NCBI GenBank assembly: GCA_965204295.1
Contig: OZ241973.1
Coordinates: forward strand, 3,410,001-3,474,000
Direction of reading: 5' to 3'
Length of the DNA stretch: 64,000 bases
DNA from: JAWKWH01 sp965204295
GTDB lineage: Bacteria; Pseudomonadota; Alphaproteobacteria; Rhizobiales; Rhizobiaceae
Made by a program: the position numbers and the translations under genes. Numbering within the stretch: position 1 is the first letter of the stretch; every line of letters starts with the position of its first letter. The notes beneath the pieces are model-generated. The model made no database searches and was not told the DNA's origin. It worked only from the letters and a program-made list of their open reading frames with translations. Positions 17,010 through 25,722 of this stretch are shown here, piece after piece.

Positions 17010-17531
17010 CTATCGCGCCCCTGAAATCTCGTCGATCAACGGATGGCGAAGCCGTGCGCCGATTTCAATTCCCGATTGCGCGGCGGCGCCCTCATGAAGC
17101 TCAAGCACGAACCTGACAGGATAGGCCGGCGCGATCAGCTCGTCGGAAAACGGCGCGCCTTTGCGAATCGCGACCACTCGACCGCTTTCCGATATGAAAA
17201 TCAGATCCAGGGGAAGCGGCGTGTTTCGCATCCAGAAACCGCGCGGCGATGTCCGCTCGAAAACAAACAGCATGCCGCGGTCCGCGGGCAGATCGCGGCG
17301 AAACATCAACCCTCTGGACCGCTCGAACCCGTTGTCGGCGACCTCGATCACAAATGATCGCCGTCCTTGCGCGGTCTCCGCGACCAACGGTTCCGGGTGC
17401 GGCGGCAGGACCATCGCCTGTCCGGCCTTTGCGCCGGGCGTCAATCCCGGTGAGATTGTCATTGCGGCTGTCAGGAAGGCAATGACGGCGGCGACCGGAA
17501 ATACACGCACCTTGATTCCCTTTTGTCCCAC
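17010..17531 (-). CDS. DUF192 family exported protein
   Basis: 173 residues, GTG start. The N-terminus has a basic stretch then a hydrophobic run (VFPVAAVIAFLTAAMTI) and an AKAGQA segment, a likely signal peptide. The rest is a DUF192 domain (PF02643): FVIEVADN, SRGLMFRRDLPADRGMLFVF, FWMRNTPLPLDLIFI and the closing VLELHEGAA. Function unknown; a small periplasmic beta-barrel fold. It lies 30 bp downstream of the cold-shock protein gene on the same strand, an arrangement common in alphaproteobacteria, so the two are probably cotranscribed. Confidence 0.85.
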   Translation of the reverse strand: MGQKGIKVRVFPVAAVIAFLTAAMTISPGLTPGAKAGQAMVLPPHPEPLVAETAQGRRSFVIEVADNGFERSRGLMFRRDLPADRGMLFVFERTSPRGFWMRNTPLPLDLIFISESGRVVAIRKGAPFSDELIAPAYPVRFVLELHEGAAAQSGIEIGARLRHPLIDEISGAR

Positions 17532-17561
17532 ATCGATCGGGCCGGGGTTCGAGGACGCGTC

Positions 17562-18152
17562 CTAGTGCGAAACCGGCAAGGTTCCGATATCGGGGTGAAT
17601 TTCGGCGGCCATAAGGCCCTTTTCGCCTCGTCCGTAGCGAACCAGCACGACCTGACCCGGCCTCAACTCCGTCACGCCGAACCGGCGAAGAGTCTCCATA
17701 TGCACAAAGATGTCCTCGGTTCCCTCCCCGCGGGTAAGGAAGCCAAAGCCATTCGTCCGGTTGAACCATTTGACCAGCGCCCTCTCAAGCCCGCTTTCCG
17801 GCGTTACCTTGACATGAGTGCGGGCGGCGGGCGTCTCCCGTGGATGGACGGCGGTCGACGTATCCATGGACACGACTTTCATCGCCTGATAGCCGCGGTC
17901 GCCCCTGCGCACCAGGCAGACCACCCGCGCGCCCTCAAGCGCGGTCTGGTAGCCATCCTGGCGAAGACAGGTCGCGTGCAGGAGCACGTCGCCGACCCCC
18001 GCCTCGTCCGGCAGCACGAATCCATAGCCTTTGGCGACATCGAACCATTTGATCGCGCCGGCTATTTCAACCACGCCGCCTTCGCCCGCCTCGGGGTCAA
18101 ACTCTTCGGCTCTTTTCGCGCCCCTGCTCTCCGGGATGGTCTTCTCCCCCAT
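17562..18152 (-). CDS. double cold-shock-domain protein
   Basis: 196 residues from the ATG at 18152, with GAGGG upstream; the frame stays open farther upstream but that part overlaps the glyoxalase gene on the other strand. Two cold-shock domains: the first at about residues 30-95 (IKWFDVAKGYGFVLPD, DVLLHAT) and the second at about 125-190 (VKWFNRTNGFGFLTR, DIFVHMETL). KGYGFV/NGFGFL and LLHA/FVHM are the RNA-binding RNP1 and RNP2 motifs. It should bind single-stranded RNA or DNA and act as an RNA chaperone. The paired domain layout with a linker is a common alphaproteobacterial form. Confidence 0.9.
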   Translation of the reverse strand: MGEKTIPESRGAKRAEEFDPEAGEGGVVEIAGAIKWFDVAKGYGFVLPDEAGVGDVLLHATCLRQDGYQTALEGARVVCLVRRGDRGYQAMKVVSMDTSTAVHPRETPAARTHVKVTPESGLERALVKWFNRTNGFGFLTRGEGTEDIFVHMETLRRFGVTELRPGQVVLVRYGRGEKGLMAAEIHPDIGTLPVSH

Positions 18153-18362
18153 CCGAACGCACCCTCTGCCCGGTTGCCGCCACTGATTCTGACAATGCAG
18201 GATAACATCAAAATACGCTCTGTCAGCAAGGCGTCGCCATATTTTCAACCTCGCCTTTGCGGTGAAGTAATTTTGCATCAGTTGCGCGCTCGCGCGGGCT
18301 TCGCCTATCCTCACCCGCCGGTCGTCGACCGGCTCGAAGCCATTGAAAAAAGGAAATTCCAG

Positions 18363-18803
18363 ATGCGCTATCTGCATACCATGGTCCGGGTGACCGACGT
18401 CGATAAATCGCTCGATTTCTGGTGTAACAAGCTCGGCATGGAGGAAGTGCGGCGACATGAAAACGAGCAGGGCCGTTTCACCTTGATCTTTCTTGCCGCG
18501 CCAAAGGACAAAAAGAGTTCCACGGCCAACAGGGCGCCCGAACTCGAACTGACCTTCAATTGGGACCCGGAAACCTACGGCGGCGGCCGCAATTTCGGAC
18601 ACTTGGCCTACAAGGTCGACGATATCTACGCCACATGTCGAAAATTGATGGACGCGGGCGTAACCATCAACCGCCCTCCCCGCGACGGCAACATGGCTTT
18701 TGTCCGGTCGCCGGACGGAATCTCGGTCGAATTGCTGCAGGAAGGCGAACCCAGACCGCCGGCGGAGCCGTGGGCGTCAATGGAAAACACCGGGTCCTGG
18801 TGA
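18363..18803 (+). CDS. gloA: lactoylglutathione lyase (glyoxalase I)
   Basis: 146 residues; ATG at 18363 preceded by AAGGAAA. Glyoxalase fold with YLHTMVRVTDVDKSLDFW at the start, ELELTFNWDPETYGGG in the middle and HLAYKVDDIYATC plus RSPDGISVELLQ at the end. The metal ligands expected for glyoxalase I (His of the first strand, Glu of ELELTFN, His of GHLAY, Glu of VELLQ) are all present. It converts the hemithioacetal of methylglyoxal and glutathione to S-lactoylglutathione. Divergent from the cold-shock gene, with 210 bp between the starts. Confidence 0.92.
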   Translation: MRYLHTMVRVTDVDKSLDFWCNKLGMEEVRRHENEQGRFTLIFLAAPKDKKSSTANRAPELELTFNWDPETYGGGRNFGHLAYKVDDIYATCRKLMDAGVTINRPPRDGNMAFVRSPDGISVELLQEGEPRPPAEPWASMENTGSW

Positions 18804-18938
18804 TATCATAACCCGCCGAAGCGGCGATTCGCAAATATCGCTTCCCCGCGGTCGGCCGCCATGGACCTTTGCCGGATTTTCACCGCCGGGGAGTCGTGAT
18901 AAACCGGCATTGATCGCGTGCAGCGGGGGACGGACGGC

Positions 18939-20471
18939 ATGAAAGAGGTTCTGGAAGAGCTGGAGCGCCGCAGGGAAGCCGCCAAACTGGGTGGCGGGCA
19001 GCGGCGCATCGACGCCCAGCACGGGCGCGGCAAACTCACCGCGCGCGAACGCCTTTCGGTCTTTCTCGACGAGGAGTCGTTCGAGGAGTTCGACATGTTC
19101 GTCGAGCACAGGTCGACGGATTTCGGCATGGACAGGACCAGGATCGCCGGCGACGGCGTTGTCACCGGATGGGGCACGGTCAACGGCCGAACCGTGTTCG
19201 TCTTCGCCAAGGACTTTACCGTCTTCGGCGGTTCGCTGTCGGAGACACACGCGCAGAAGATCGTCAAGGTTCAGGACATGGCGCTGAAGAACCGGGCGCC
19301 GATAATCGGATTCTATGACGCCGGCGGCGCGCGCATACAGGAAGGGGTGGCCGCGCTCGGCGGCTATGCCGAGGTTTTCCAGCGCAACGTTCTGGCCTCG
19401 GGCGTCGTTCCGCAGATTTCGGTGATCATGGGACCCTGCGCGGGCGGGGATGTCTATTCGCCCGCCATGACCGATTTCATCTTCATGGTCCGCGACACAT
19501 CCTACATGTTCGTGACCGGTCCCGACGTGGTCAAGACGGTTACCAATGAAACCGTGACCGCCGAGGAACTCGGAGGGGCGTCGGTCCATACGACGAAATC
19601 CTCCATCGCCGACGGCGCCTATGACAACGATGTCGAAGCGTTGCTTCAGATGCGCCGGTTGATCGATCTGCTTCCTCGGTCAAACACCGGTGAATTGCCG
19701 GAAATCGATTGCCATCAACCGGTCGACACTCCGGACCATTCGCTTGACCGGCTGGTTCCCGACAACGCGAACAAGCCATACGACATTCGCGAACTGATCC
19801 TGAAAACCGCCGACGAAGGCGATTTCTTCGAGCTTCAGGAGAGTTTCGCCCGCAATATCGTCATCGGTTTCGGCCGCGTCGAGGGCCGCACCGTCGGTTT
19901 TGTCGCCAACCAGCCGATGGTGCTTGCCGGCGTTCTCGATTCGGATGCGTCCCGCAAGGCCGGACGTTTCGTCCGTTTCTGCGACTGTTTCGATATTCCG
20001 ATCGTTACGTTCGTGGACGTTCCGGGTTTCCTGCCGGGAACCGCGCAGGAATACGGCGGTCTGATCAAGCATGGCGCAAAACTGCTGTTCGCCTATGCCG
20101 AAGCGACCGTACCGAAGATCACGGTGATAACCCGCAAGGCGTTTGGCGGCGCCTATGACGTCATGGCGTCAAAACATCTGCGCGGCGACCTGAACTATGC
20201 CTGGCCCTCGGCGCAGATTGCCGTCATGGGCGCGAAGGGCGCCGTCGAAATCATTTTCCGCAAGGATATCAACGACCCCGACAGGATAGCCGAACACACG
20301 AAAATGTACGAAGACCGGTTCCTGTCGCCTTTCGTCGCCGCCGAACGCGGTTATATCGACGAGGTGATCCTGCCGCGCTCGACCCGCGCCCGCGTGGCGC
20401 GCGGTCTCAGGATGCTGCGCAACAAGGAGCTGCGGAATCCCTGGAAAAAGCACGACAACATTCCGCTTTGA
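18939..20471 (+). CDS. pccB: propionyl-CoA carboxylase beta subunit
   Basis: 510 residues from the ATG at 18939. Carboxyltransferase of the PccB type: MKEVLEELERRREAAKLGGG at the start, HGRGKLTARERLSVFLD, IGFYDAGGARIQEG, the oxyanion-hole region GPCAGGDVYSPAMTDF and, in the second half, FVDVPGFLPGTAQEYGG and KAFGGAYDVMASK. It carboxylates propionyl-CoA with biotin carried on PccA, giving methylmalonyl-CoA. No alpha subunit lies in the window. Since DMSP cleavage can yield propionyl-CoA through acrylate, a metabolic link to the dddP-like gene is possible, but pccB is also general housekeeping. Confidence 0.92.
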   Translation: MKEVLEELERRREAAKLGGGQRRIDAQHGRGKLTARERLSVFLDEESFEEFDMFVEHRSTDFGMDRTRIAGDGVVTGWGTVNGRTVFVFAKDFTVFGGSLSETHAQKIVKVQDMALKNRAPIIGFYDAGGARIQEGVAALGGYAEVFQRNVLASGVVPQISVIMGPCAGGDVYSPAMTDFIFMVRDTSYMFVTGPDVVKTVTNETVTAEELGGASVHTTKSSIADGAYDNDVEALLQMRRLIDLLPRSNTGELPEIDCHQPVDTPDHSLDRLVPDNANKPYDIRELILKTADEGDFFELQESFARNIVIGFGRVEGRTVGFVANQPMVLAGVLDSDASRKAGRFVRFCDCFDIPIVTFVDVPGFLPGTAQEYGGLIKHGAKLLFAYAEATVPKITVITRKAFGGAYDVMASKHLRGDLNYAWPSAQIAVMGAKGAVEIIFRKDINDPDRIAEHTKMYEDRFLSPFVAAERGYIDEVILPRSTRARVARGLRMLRNKELRNPWKKHDNIPL

Positions 20472-20519
20472 AGCCGGAGCCCGCGCCGGCGGCGGCGGAG
20501 CACCGACCGGCGGGGGGAC

Positions 20520-22196
20520 CTACTCTCTGTCCCGGAAACGGTTGGTGATCGGATAGCGCCGGTCGCGGCCGAAATTCCTGCGTGTGATCTTCACCCCGGG
20601 CGCCGATTGCCGCCGCTTGTACTCCGCGATGTAGAGCAGATGTTCCATGCGATGCACCAACTCGCGATCATGTCCGCGCGCGGCGATTTCGTCGGTGCTC
20701 AGTTCGCGTTCGACAAGACATTCCAGAATATCGTCGAGCACCGGGTATGGCGGCAGCGAATCCTGATCGGTCTGGTCCGGCCGCAATTCGGCCGACGGCG
20801 CCTTGTCGATGATGTTGCGGGGAATGACTTCGCCGGAAGGGCCGAGCGCGCCGGGCGGCGCATGTTCATTGCGCCAGCGCGCCAGCGCGTAGACCTGCAT
20901 CTTGTAGAGGTCCTTGATCGGATTGAAGCCGCCGTTCATGTCGCCATAGAGCGTGGCGTAGCCCACCGACATTTCGCTCTTGTTTCCCGTCGTCACCACC
21001 ATGGAGCCGAACTTGTTGGAGATCGCCATGAGAATCGCGCCGCGCGCCCTGCTTTGCAGATTCTCCTCGGTCACACCCTCCTTCGTACCCTCGAACAACC
21101 GGCCCAGCGCGCCGGCGAATCCTTCCACCGGCTCATGGATCGGAACGATATCGTACCGGCATCCGAGCGCCTTTGCGCAGGCCTTCGCATCGGCGAGCGA
21201 CTCCGGCGACGTGTATTCGTAAGGCAGCATAACGGTGCGCACTCGCTTTTCGCCAAGCGCATCGACCGCCAGCGCGGCGCAGATGGCGGAGTCGATGCCG
21301 CCGGAAAGCCCCAGAACGACGTCTTTGAATCCGTTCTTGTTCACGTAGTCGCGCAGGCCAAGCATGCATGCGCGATAATCCGCCTCCTCCTGTTCCGCGA
21401 TCGAGGAAGCCGGTCCGTTGCCGCAACGCCAGCGTCCGTCCCCGCCGCGCCGCCACGTGCTTACGCTGACGGCCGCCTCGAACTGGCTCATCTGGAAGGC
21501 GAGCGTCCTGTCGGCATTGATGGCGAATGACGCGCCGTCGAAAACGAGTTCGTCCTGGCCGCCAACCTGATTTGCGTAGACGATCGGCAATTCGCTTTCG
21601 ATCGCCTGGCGAATGACAATCTGCTGGCGAACGTCCACCTTGCCGCGATAATATGGCGAACCGTTTGGAACGAGAAGGATTTCAGCCCCGCTTTCGGACA
21701 GCGTTTCGCAAACGCCGAGGTCGCCCCATATGTCTTCGCAGATCGGAATTCCGAGCCGGACATCGCGAAAATTGACCGGCCCCGGCATCGGGCCGGCCTG
21801 AAAAACCCGTTTCTCGTCGAATTCGCCATAATTGGGTAGATCGATCTTGTAGCGTTCCGCCCGGACCTCTCCGTCGTCCAGCAGGACAACGGCGTTGTGA
21901 ATTCCGGTTTTTCGCTTCAGCGGGGCGCCGAGGACCGCCGCCGGTCCGCCGTCGCCGGTTTCCGCCGCCAGCCGATTGACGGCCTTCTCGCAGGCCTCGA
22001 CGAACGCCGGCTTCAGCACCAGATCCTCGGGCGGATAGCCGGCGATGAAAAGCTCGGTGAACAACACGACATCGGCGCCATGCCGCGCCGCTTCCGACCG
22101 GGCTTCGCGGGCGAGGTCGAGGTTTCCCGCGACGTCGCCAACCGTGGGATTCAACTGCGCCACGGCAATGCGCAGCGTGTCGGGGGATTCCGCCAT
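20520..22196 (-). CDS. nadE: glutamine-dependent NAD+ synthetase
   Basis: 558 residues from the ATG at 22196; a GTG two codons earlier is possible. The N-terminal nitrilase-type glutaminase domain (about 1-260) has the Glu of FTELFIAGYPPEDL, the Lys of YKIDLPNYGEFDEKR and the Cys of IPICEDIWG. The C-terminal synthetase domain has the P-loop LGLSGGIDSAICA and TGNKSEMSVGYATLYGDMNGG, and ends in the usual KRRQSAPGVKITRRNFGRDRRYPI-like tail (shortened here). It amidates deamido-NAD using glutamine. Convergent with pccB. Confidence 0.95.
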   Translation of the reverse strand: MAESPDTLRIAVAQLNPTVGDVAGNLDLAREARSEAARHGADVVLFTELFIAGYPPEDLVLKPAFVEACEKAVNRLAAETGDGGPAAVLGAPLKRKTGIHNAVVLLDDGEVRAERYKIDLPNYGEFDEKRVFQAGPMPGPVNFRDVRLGIPICEDIWGDLGVCETLSESGAEILLVPNGSPYYRGKVDVRQQIVIRQAIESELPIVYANQVGGQDELVFDGASFAINADRTLAFQMSQFEAAVSVSTWRRGGDGRWRCGNGPASSIAEQEEADYRACMLGLRDYVNKNGFKDVVLGLSGGIDSAICAALAVDALGEKRVRTVMLPYEYTSPESLADAKACAKALGCRYDIVPIHEPVEGFAGALGRLFEGTKEGVTEENLQSRARGAILMAISNKFGSMVVTTGNKSEMSVGYATLYGDMNGGFNPIKDLYKMQVYALARWRNEHAPPGALGPSGEVIPRNIIDKAPSAELRPDQTDQDSLPPYPVLDDILECLVERELSTDEIAARGHDRELVHRMEHLLYIAEYKRRQSAPGVKITRRNFGRDRRYPITNRFRDRE

Positions 22197-22376
22197 GCGC
22201 ACCGTCTATCGCGCCCGTTACCGGGCGGCAATGGGGATATTCGCGGTCCATTGCCCGGAGGCGAATTCCGTTAACCTTGCTGCTCTATGTTGCGCATCGC
22301 TTTCGCGGCGATATTGTAACGAAACGGGACCCGTTCGCCGCGGCGCGGGCATGCCGTTTGAAAAGCGGGATCGGGG

Positions 22377-24404
22377 ATGAGCGAAAATACGGTGCGACAG
22401 GCCACAACGCTCGCCAACCTGGTCTGGCAGGTCGCCGAATTGCTGCGCGGAGACTTCAAGCAATCGGAATACGGCAAGGTCGTCCTGCCCTTCGTCGTGC
22501 TGCGCCGTCTCGATTGCATTCTCGAACCCGGCCGCAAATCCGTGCTCGACGCTCACGCATCGCTTCCCGAAGGGATCGACGACCAGACCCGCGACGCGAT
22601 GCTGTCGGCGGCGGCGGGCGGCCTTCGCGTCTACAACACCGGCCCCTTGTCCTTCGCCGTCATCAGGGCGCAGGACGCCGGGAACGCGCACGAGAACCTC
22701 GTCGCCTACATCACCGCCTTTTCCAATTCCGTGCGCGATGTCTTTCTCGACAAATTCCTGTTCACCGACCAGTTAAAGCGGCTCAACGAAGCCGAAATCC
22801 TGTGGAAGGTGTTCGAGCGGTTCGCGAAGCTCGATCTGAAGCCGCAATCGGTATCGACGCTCGCCATGGGCTATCTGTTCGAAGACCTGATCCGCCGCTT
22901 CTCGGAAATCTCGAACGAGACGGCGGGCGAACACTTCACGCCGCGCGAAGTCATTCGCCTCATCGTCGATCTGCTGCTGGTCGACGACGCGCAGGCGCTG
23001 ACCGGCAGGGGCGTCATTCGCCAGGTATACGATCCGGCATGCGGCACGGGCGGAATGCTGGCGCTCGCGGAAGAGGGCATGAAAGCGCTGAACCCGGATA
23101 TAAGGGTGGAACTGTTCGGGCAGGAACTCAACGGCGAATCCTTCGGCGTCTGCAAGTCGGACATGCTGGTGACGGGCCACGACCCGGAAAACATCGCATT
23201 CGGCAACACGCTCACGCAGGACGCACACAGGGACCGCCGCTTTCACTACATGCTGTCCAACCCGCCCTATGGCGTCGATTGGAAAAAGTATCAGGAGCCG
23301 ATCAGGCGGGAGGCGGCGGAACTTGGCGCGGAAGGCCGCTTCGGCGCGGGCCTGCCGCGCATTTCCGACGGTCAGCTTCTCTTCCTCCAGCACATGATCG
23401 CCAAGATGCGCGACGACGAGGCCGGATCGCGCATCGGCATCGTCATGAACGGCTCGCCGCTGTTCACCGGCGGAGCCGGATCGGGCGAAAGCGAAATCCG
23501 CCGCTGGATGTTCGAAAACGACTGGATGGAGGCGATCGTCGCCCTGCCGACCGATCTGTTCTACAACACCGGCATTCAGACCTATGTGTGGCTGCTGACC
23601 AACCGCAAGGAGAAGAGGCGGCAGGGCAGGGTTCAACTGATCGACGCGTCGGGCGAACGGTTCTGGCGGCCGATGCGCAAGAGTCTCGGCTCCAAGCGCC
23701 GCGAAATCCGCGACGATGCGCGCGAGACCGTCGCCGCCGTCTTTCATGAAATGGCGGACGAAAACGGGCCGTGGGCCGACGTGTCGAAAATCTTCGACAC
23801 CGCCGATTTCGGCTATCGCGAAATCCGGGTCGAGCGCCCGTTGCGGCTGAACTTTCAGGCCAGCGAAGAACGCATCGAACGATTGAAACCGGCGAAACCG
23901 TTCCTGAAAACGGACGAGGACCGGCGGCAGGCGATCCTCGACCTTCTTGCCAATCGGCTGCCGAAAGATCTGTTCAGGGATCGCCCGGCCTTCGAGGCGG
24001 TTCTGGACAAGGCGATCGGGGTTTCGGGCGTGAAGATCGCCGCACCGCTCAGGAAGGCGATTCTCACCGCCCTGTCGGAGCGCGACGAGACCGCCGAAAT
24101 CTGCCGCGACAAAAACGGCGAGCCCGAACCGGATGCCGAATTGCGCGATCATGAACGGGCGCCGTTGAAGGAGGACTGGCGGGAGTATGTCGCCCGCGAG
24201 GTGACGCCCTTCGCGCCCGATGCCTGGGTGGACGAGACCCATACCGACGCCACCGACAAACAGGTCGGCCGCGTCGGCTATGAGATCAACTTCAACCGCC
24301 ATTTCTACACCTACGTCCCGCCGCGCCCGCTGGAGGAAATCGACGCCGAACTGAAGACGCTGGAAGCCGAGATCGCGGGGCTTCTCAAGGAGGTGGCGGG
24401 GTGA
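22377..24404 (+). CDS. hsdM: type I restriction-modification methyltransferase subunit HsdM
   Basis: 675 residues, ATG at 22377. N-terminal HsdM helical domain (ATTLANLVWQVAELLRGDF, FVVLRRLDCILEP) followed by an N6-adenine methyltransferase domain with the SAM-binding DPACGTGGM (about 23034) and the catalytic NPPY (about 23259). A long C-terminal part (about 200 residues) after the catalytic core contains DEDRRQAILDLLANRL and a coiled end LEEIDAELKTLEAEIAGLL, seen in the larger HsdM type. It methylates adenine at the site chosen by HsdS. GTGA overlap with hsdS shows translational coupling. Convergent-free left flank: nadE is divergent, 180 bp away. Confidence 0.95.
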   Translation: MSENTVRQATTLANLVWQVAELLRGDFKQSEYGKVVLPFVVLRRLDCILEPGRKSVLDAHASLPEGIDDQTRDAMLSAAAGGLRVYNTGPLSFAVIRAQDAGNAHENLVAYITAFSNSVRDVFLDKFLFTDQLKRLNEAEILWKVFERFAKLDLKPQSVSTLAMGYLFEDLIRRFSEISNETAGEHFTPREVIRLIVDLLLVDDAQALTGRGVIRQVYDPACGTGGMLALAEEGMKALNPDIRVELFGQELNGESFGVCKSDMLVTGHDPENIAFGNTLTQDAHRDRRFHYMLSNPPYGVDWKKYQEPIRREAAELGAEGRFGAGLPRISDGQLLFLQHMIAKMRDDEAGSRIGIVMNGSPLFTGGAGSGESEIRRWMFENDWMEAIVALPTDLFYNTGIQTYVWLLTNRKEKRRQGRVQLIDASGERFWRPMRKSLGSKRREIRDDARETVAAVFHEMADENGPWADVSKIFDTADFGYREIRVERPLRLNFQASEERIERLKPAKPFLKTDEDRRQAILDLLANRLPKDLFRDRPAFEAVLDKAIGVSGVKIAAPLRKAILTALSERDETAEICRDKNGEPEPDAELRDHERAPLKEDWREYVAREVTPFAPDAWVDETHTDATDKQVGRVGYEINFNRHFYTYVPPRPLEEIDAELKTLEAEIAGLLKEVAG

Positions 24405-25717
24405 GTGACCTCGCGCAAAAACGCCGAGAAGTCAGGCAACGTCTGATTGATGAAAACGAGTTCCCTAACATCCCAGAAAAATGGGGGGTGGAACGACTGC
24501 GTTTCCTCTTCACCGAGAGTAGAGAACGCAACGGCGAAACGCCTGTGGGCGAAATGCTTTCTGTTTCCGAGTATCACGGCGTTGTTCCTCGTGAATATGA
24601 GCACGAGGAACAGAAGCGGACTGACGGAGAGTTAGAAAACTACCGGGTCGTCAAACCGGGACAACTTGCTGTCAACTCAATGTGGTTGAATCACCTCGGT
24701 TTGGGTGTCTCAGAGCATATCGGACACGTCAGTCCGGCATATAACGTGTATGACATTTCAAACCGGTTGGAACGGCGGTTCGTGCACCATTTGGTGCGGT
24801 CCAACTACTATCTGAAAATCTACCTACGATACCTCTATGGCATCCGCCCGAACTCGTTTCAGATCAAGTCAAACGATTGGGCATCAATCCCGATCATAGT
24901 CCCCGACCTCGACACCCAAAAAGCCATCGCCGCCTTCCTCGACCGCGAAACCGCCCGCATCGACCGGCTGATCGAGAAGAAGGAGCGTTTGGTGGCGTTG
25001 CTACTCGAACGCGAGAGGGCGGAACTTAGCCACTCGTTCAACCAGATCGAAGCGCCTCAATATCGCGTTCGTCACCTTGGAAAACTTAAAAACGGTTCGG
25101 GCTTCCCTATTGAGTTGCAAGGCAACCCGTCGGAGGCCATCGCCTTCTATAAGGTTAAGCACCTAAAGACCCATGGGCTTGATGCGGCTATCAATGATGC
25201 TGACGATACGGTCTCGCTTGAAACAGCAAGCAACCTTGGAGCGACAGTCTTCCCAGCAGGCACAATCGTGTTCGCAAAAATCGGAGCCGCCCTGTTGCTC
25301 GGCCGTTTCTCAACGCTTGGCCGTGAAGCGTGCATTGACAACAACATGTCTGCCTTCATGCCCAACTTGCGGTTGATCGATCCTGAGTATGCGCTCCTGG
25401 CTCTCACGCAGTGTGATATGCAGACAATGGTTCGTCCGGGTGCTGTTCCGTCGATGAATACCGAGGCTTTTTATAGTCATGCGGTTCCGCTTCCTGAAAA
25501 GAACGAACAAGTCGCTCTGGTTAAGTGGTTTCGCAAATGGCGATCCAAAGTGCTTACCTTTCGCGAAAAAACACTTGCTTCTGTCTCTTCACTGAAGGAA
25601 AAGCGCGCCGCCCTCATCACCGCAGCCGTCACCGGCCAGATCGATGTGCGCGAGCAACCGCCCGCCATCGCCGCCAAACCGGACCGCCGCCTCGACGCCG
25701 TTCAAGATGTGATGTAA
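24401..25717 (+). CDS. hsdS: type I restriction-modification specificity subunit HsdS
   Basis: 438 residues, GTG start overlapping the hsdM stop. Two target recognition domains (about residues 20-180 and 215-385), each followed by a conserved helix: LDTQKAIAAFLDRETARIDRLIEKKERLVALL after the first and KEKRAALITAAVTGQIDV after the second (quoted in parts). This is the usual pseudo-symmetric HsdS layout. The recognition domains (about 24420-24890 and 25050-25500) are clearly poorer in GC than the helices, hsdM and hsdR, a sign that the domains have been exchanged by recombination. The recognised DNA sequence cannot be read from the protein. Confidence 0.93.
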   Translation: MSDLAQKRREVRQRLIDENEFPNIPEKWGVERLRFLFTESRERNGETPVGEMLSVSEYHGVVPREYEHEEQKRTDGELENYRVVKPGQLAVNSMWLNHLGLGVSEHIGHVSPAYNVYDISNRLERRFVHHLVRSNYYLKIYLRYLYGIRPNSFQIKSNDWASIPIIVPDLDTQKAIAAFLDRETARIDRLIEKKERLVALLLERERAELSHSFNQIEAPQYRVRHLGKLKNGSGFPIELQGNPSEAIAFYKVKHLKTHGLDAAINDADDTVSLETASNLGATVFPAGTIVFAKIGAALLLGRFSTLGREACIDNNMSAFMPNLRLIDPEYALLALTQCDMQTMVRPGAVPSMNTEAFYSHAVPLPEKNEQVALVKWFRKWRSKVLTFREKTLASVSSLKEKRAALITAAVTGQIDVREQPPAIAAKPDRRLDAVQDVM

Positions 25718-25722
25718 GCGCA

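Noticed and set aside
22773..24302. 509-codon open frame opposite hsdM
   Set aside because: Antisense shadow of a clear methyltransferase gene.
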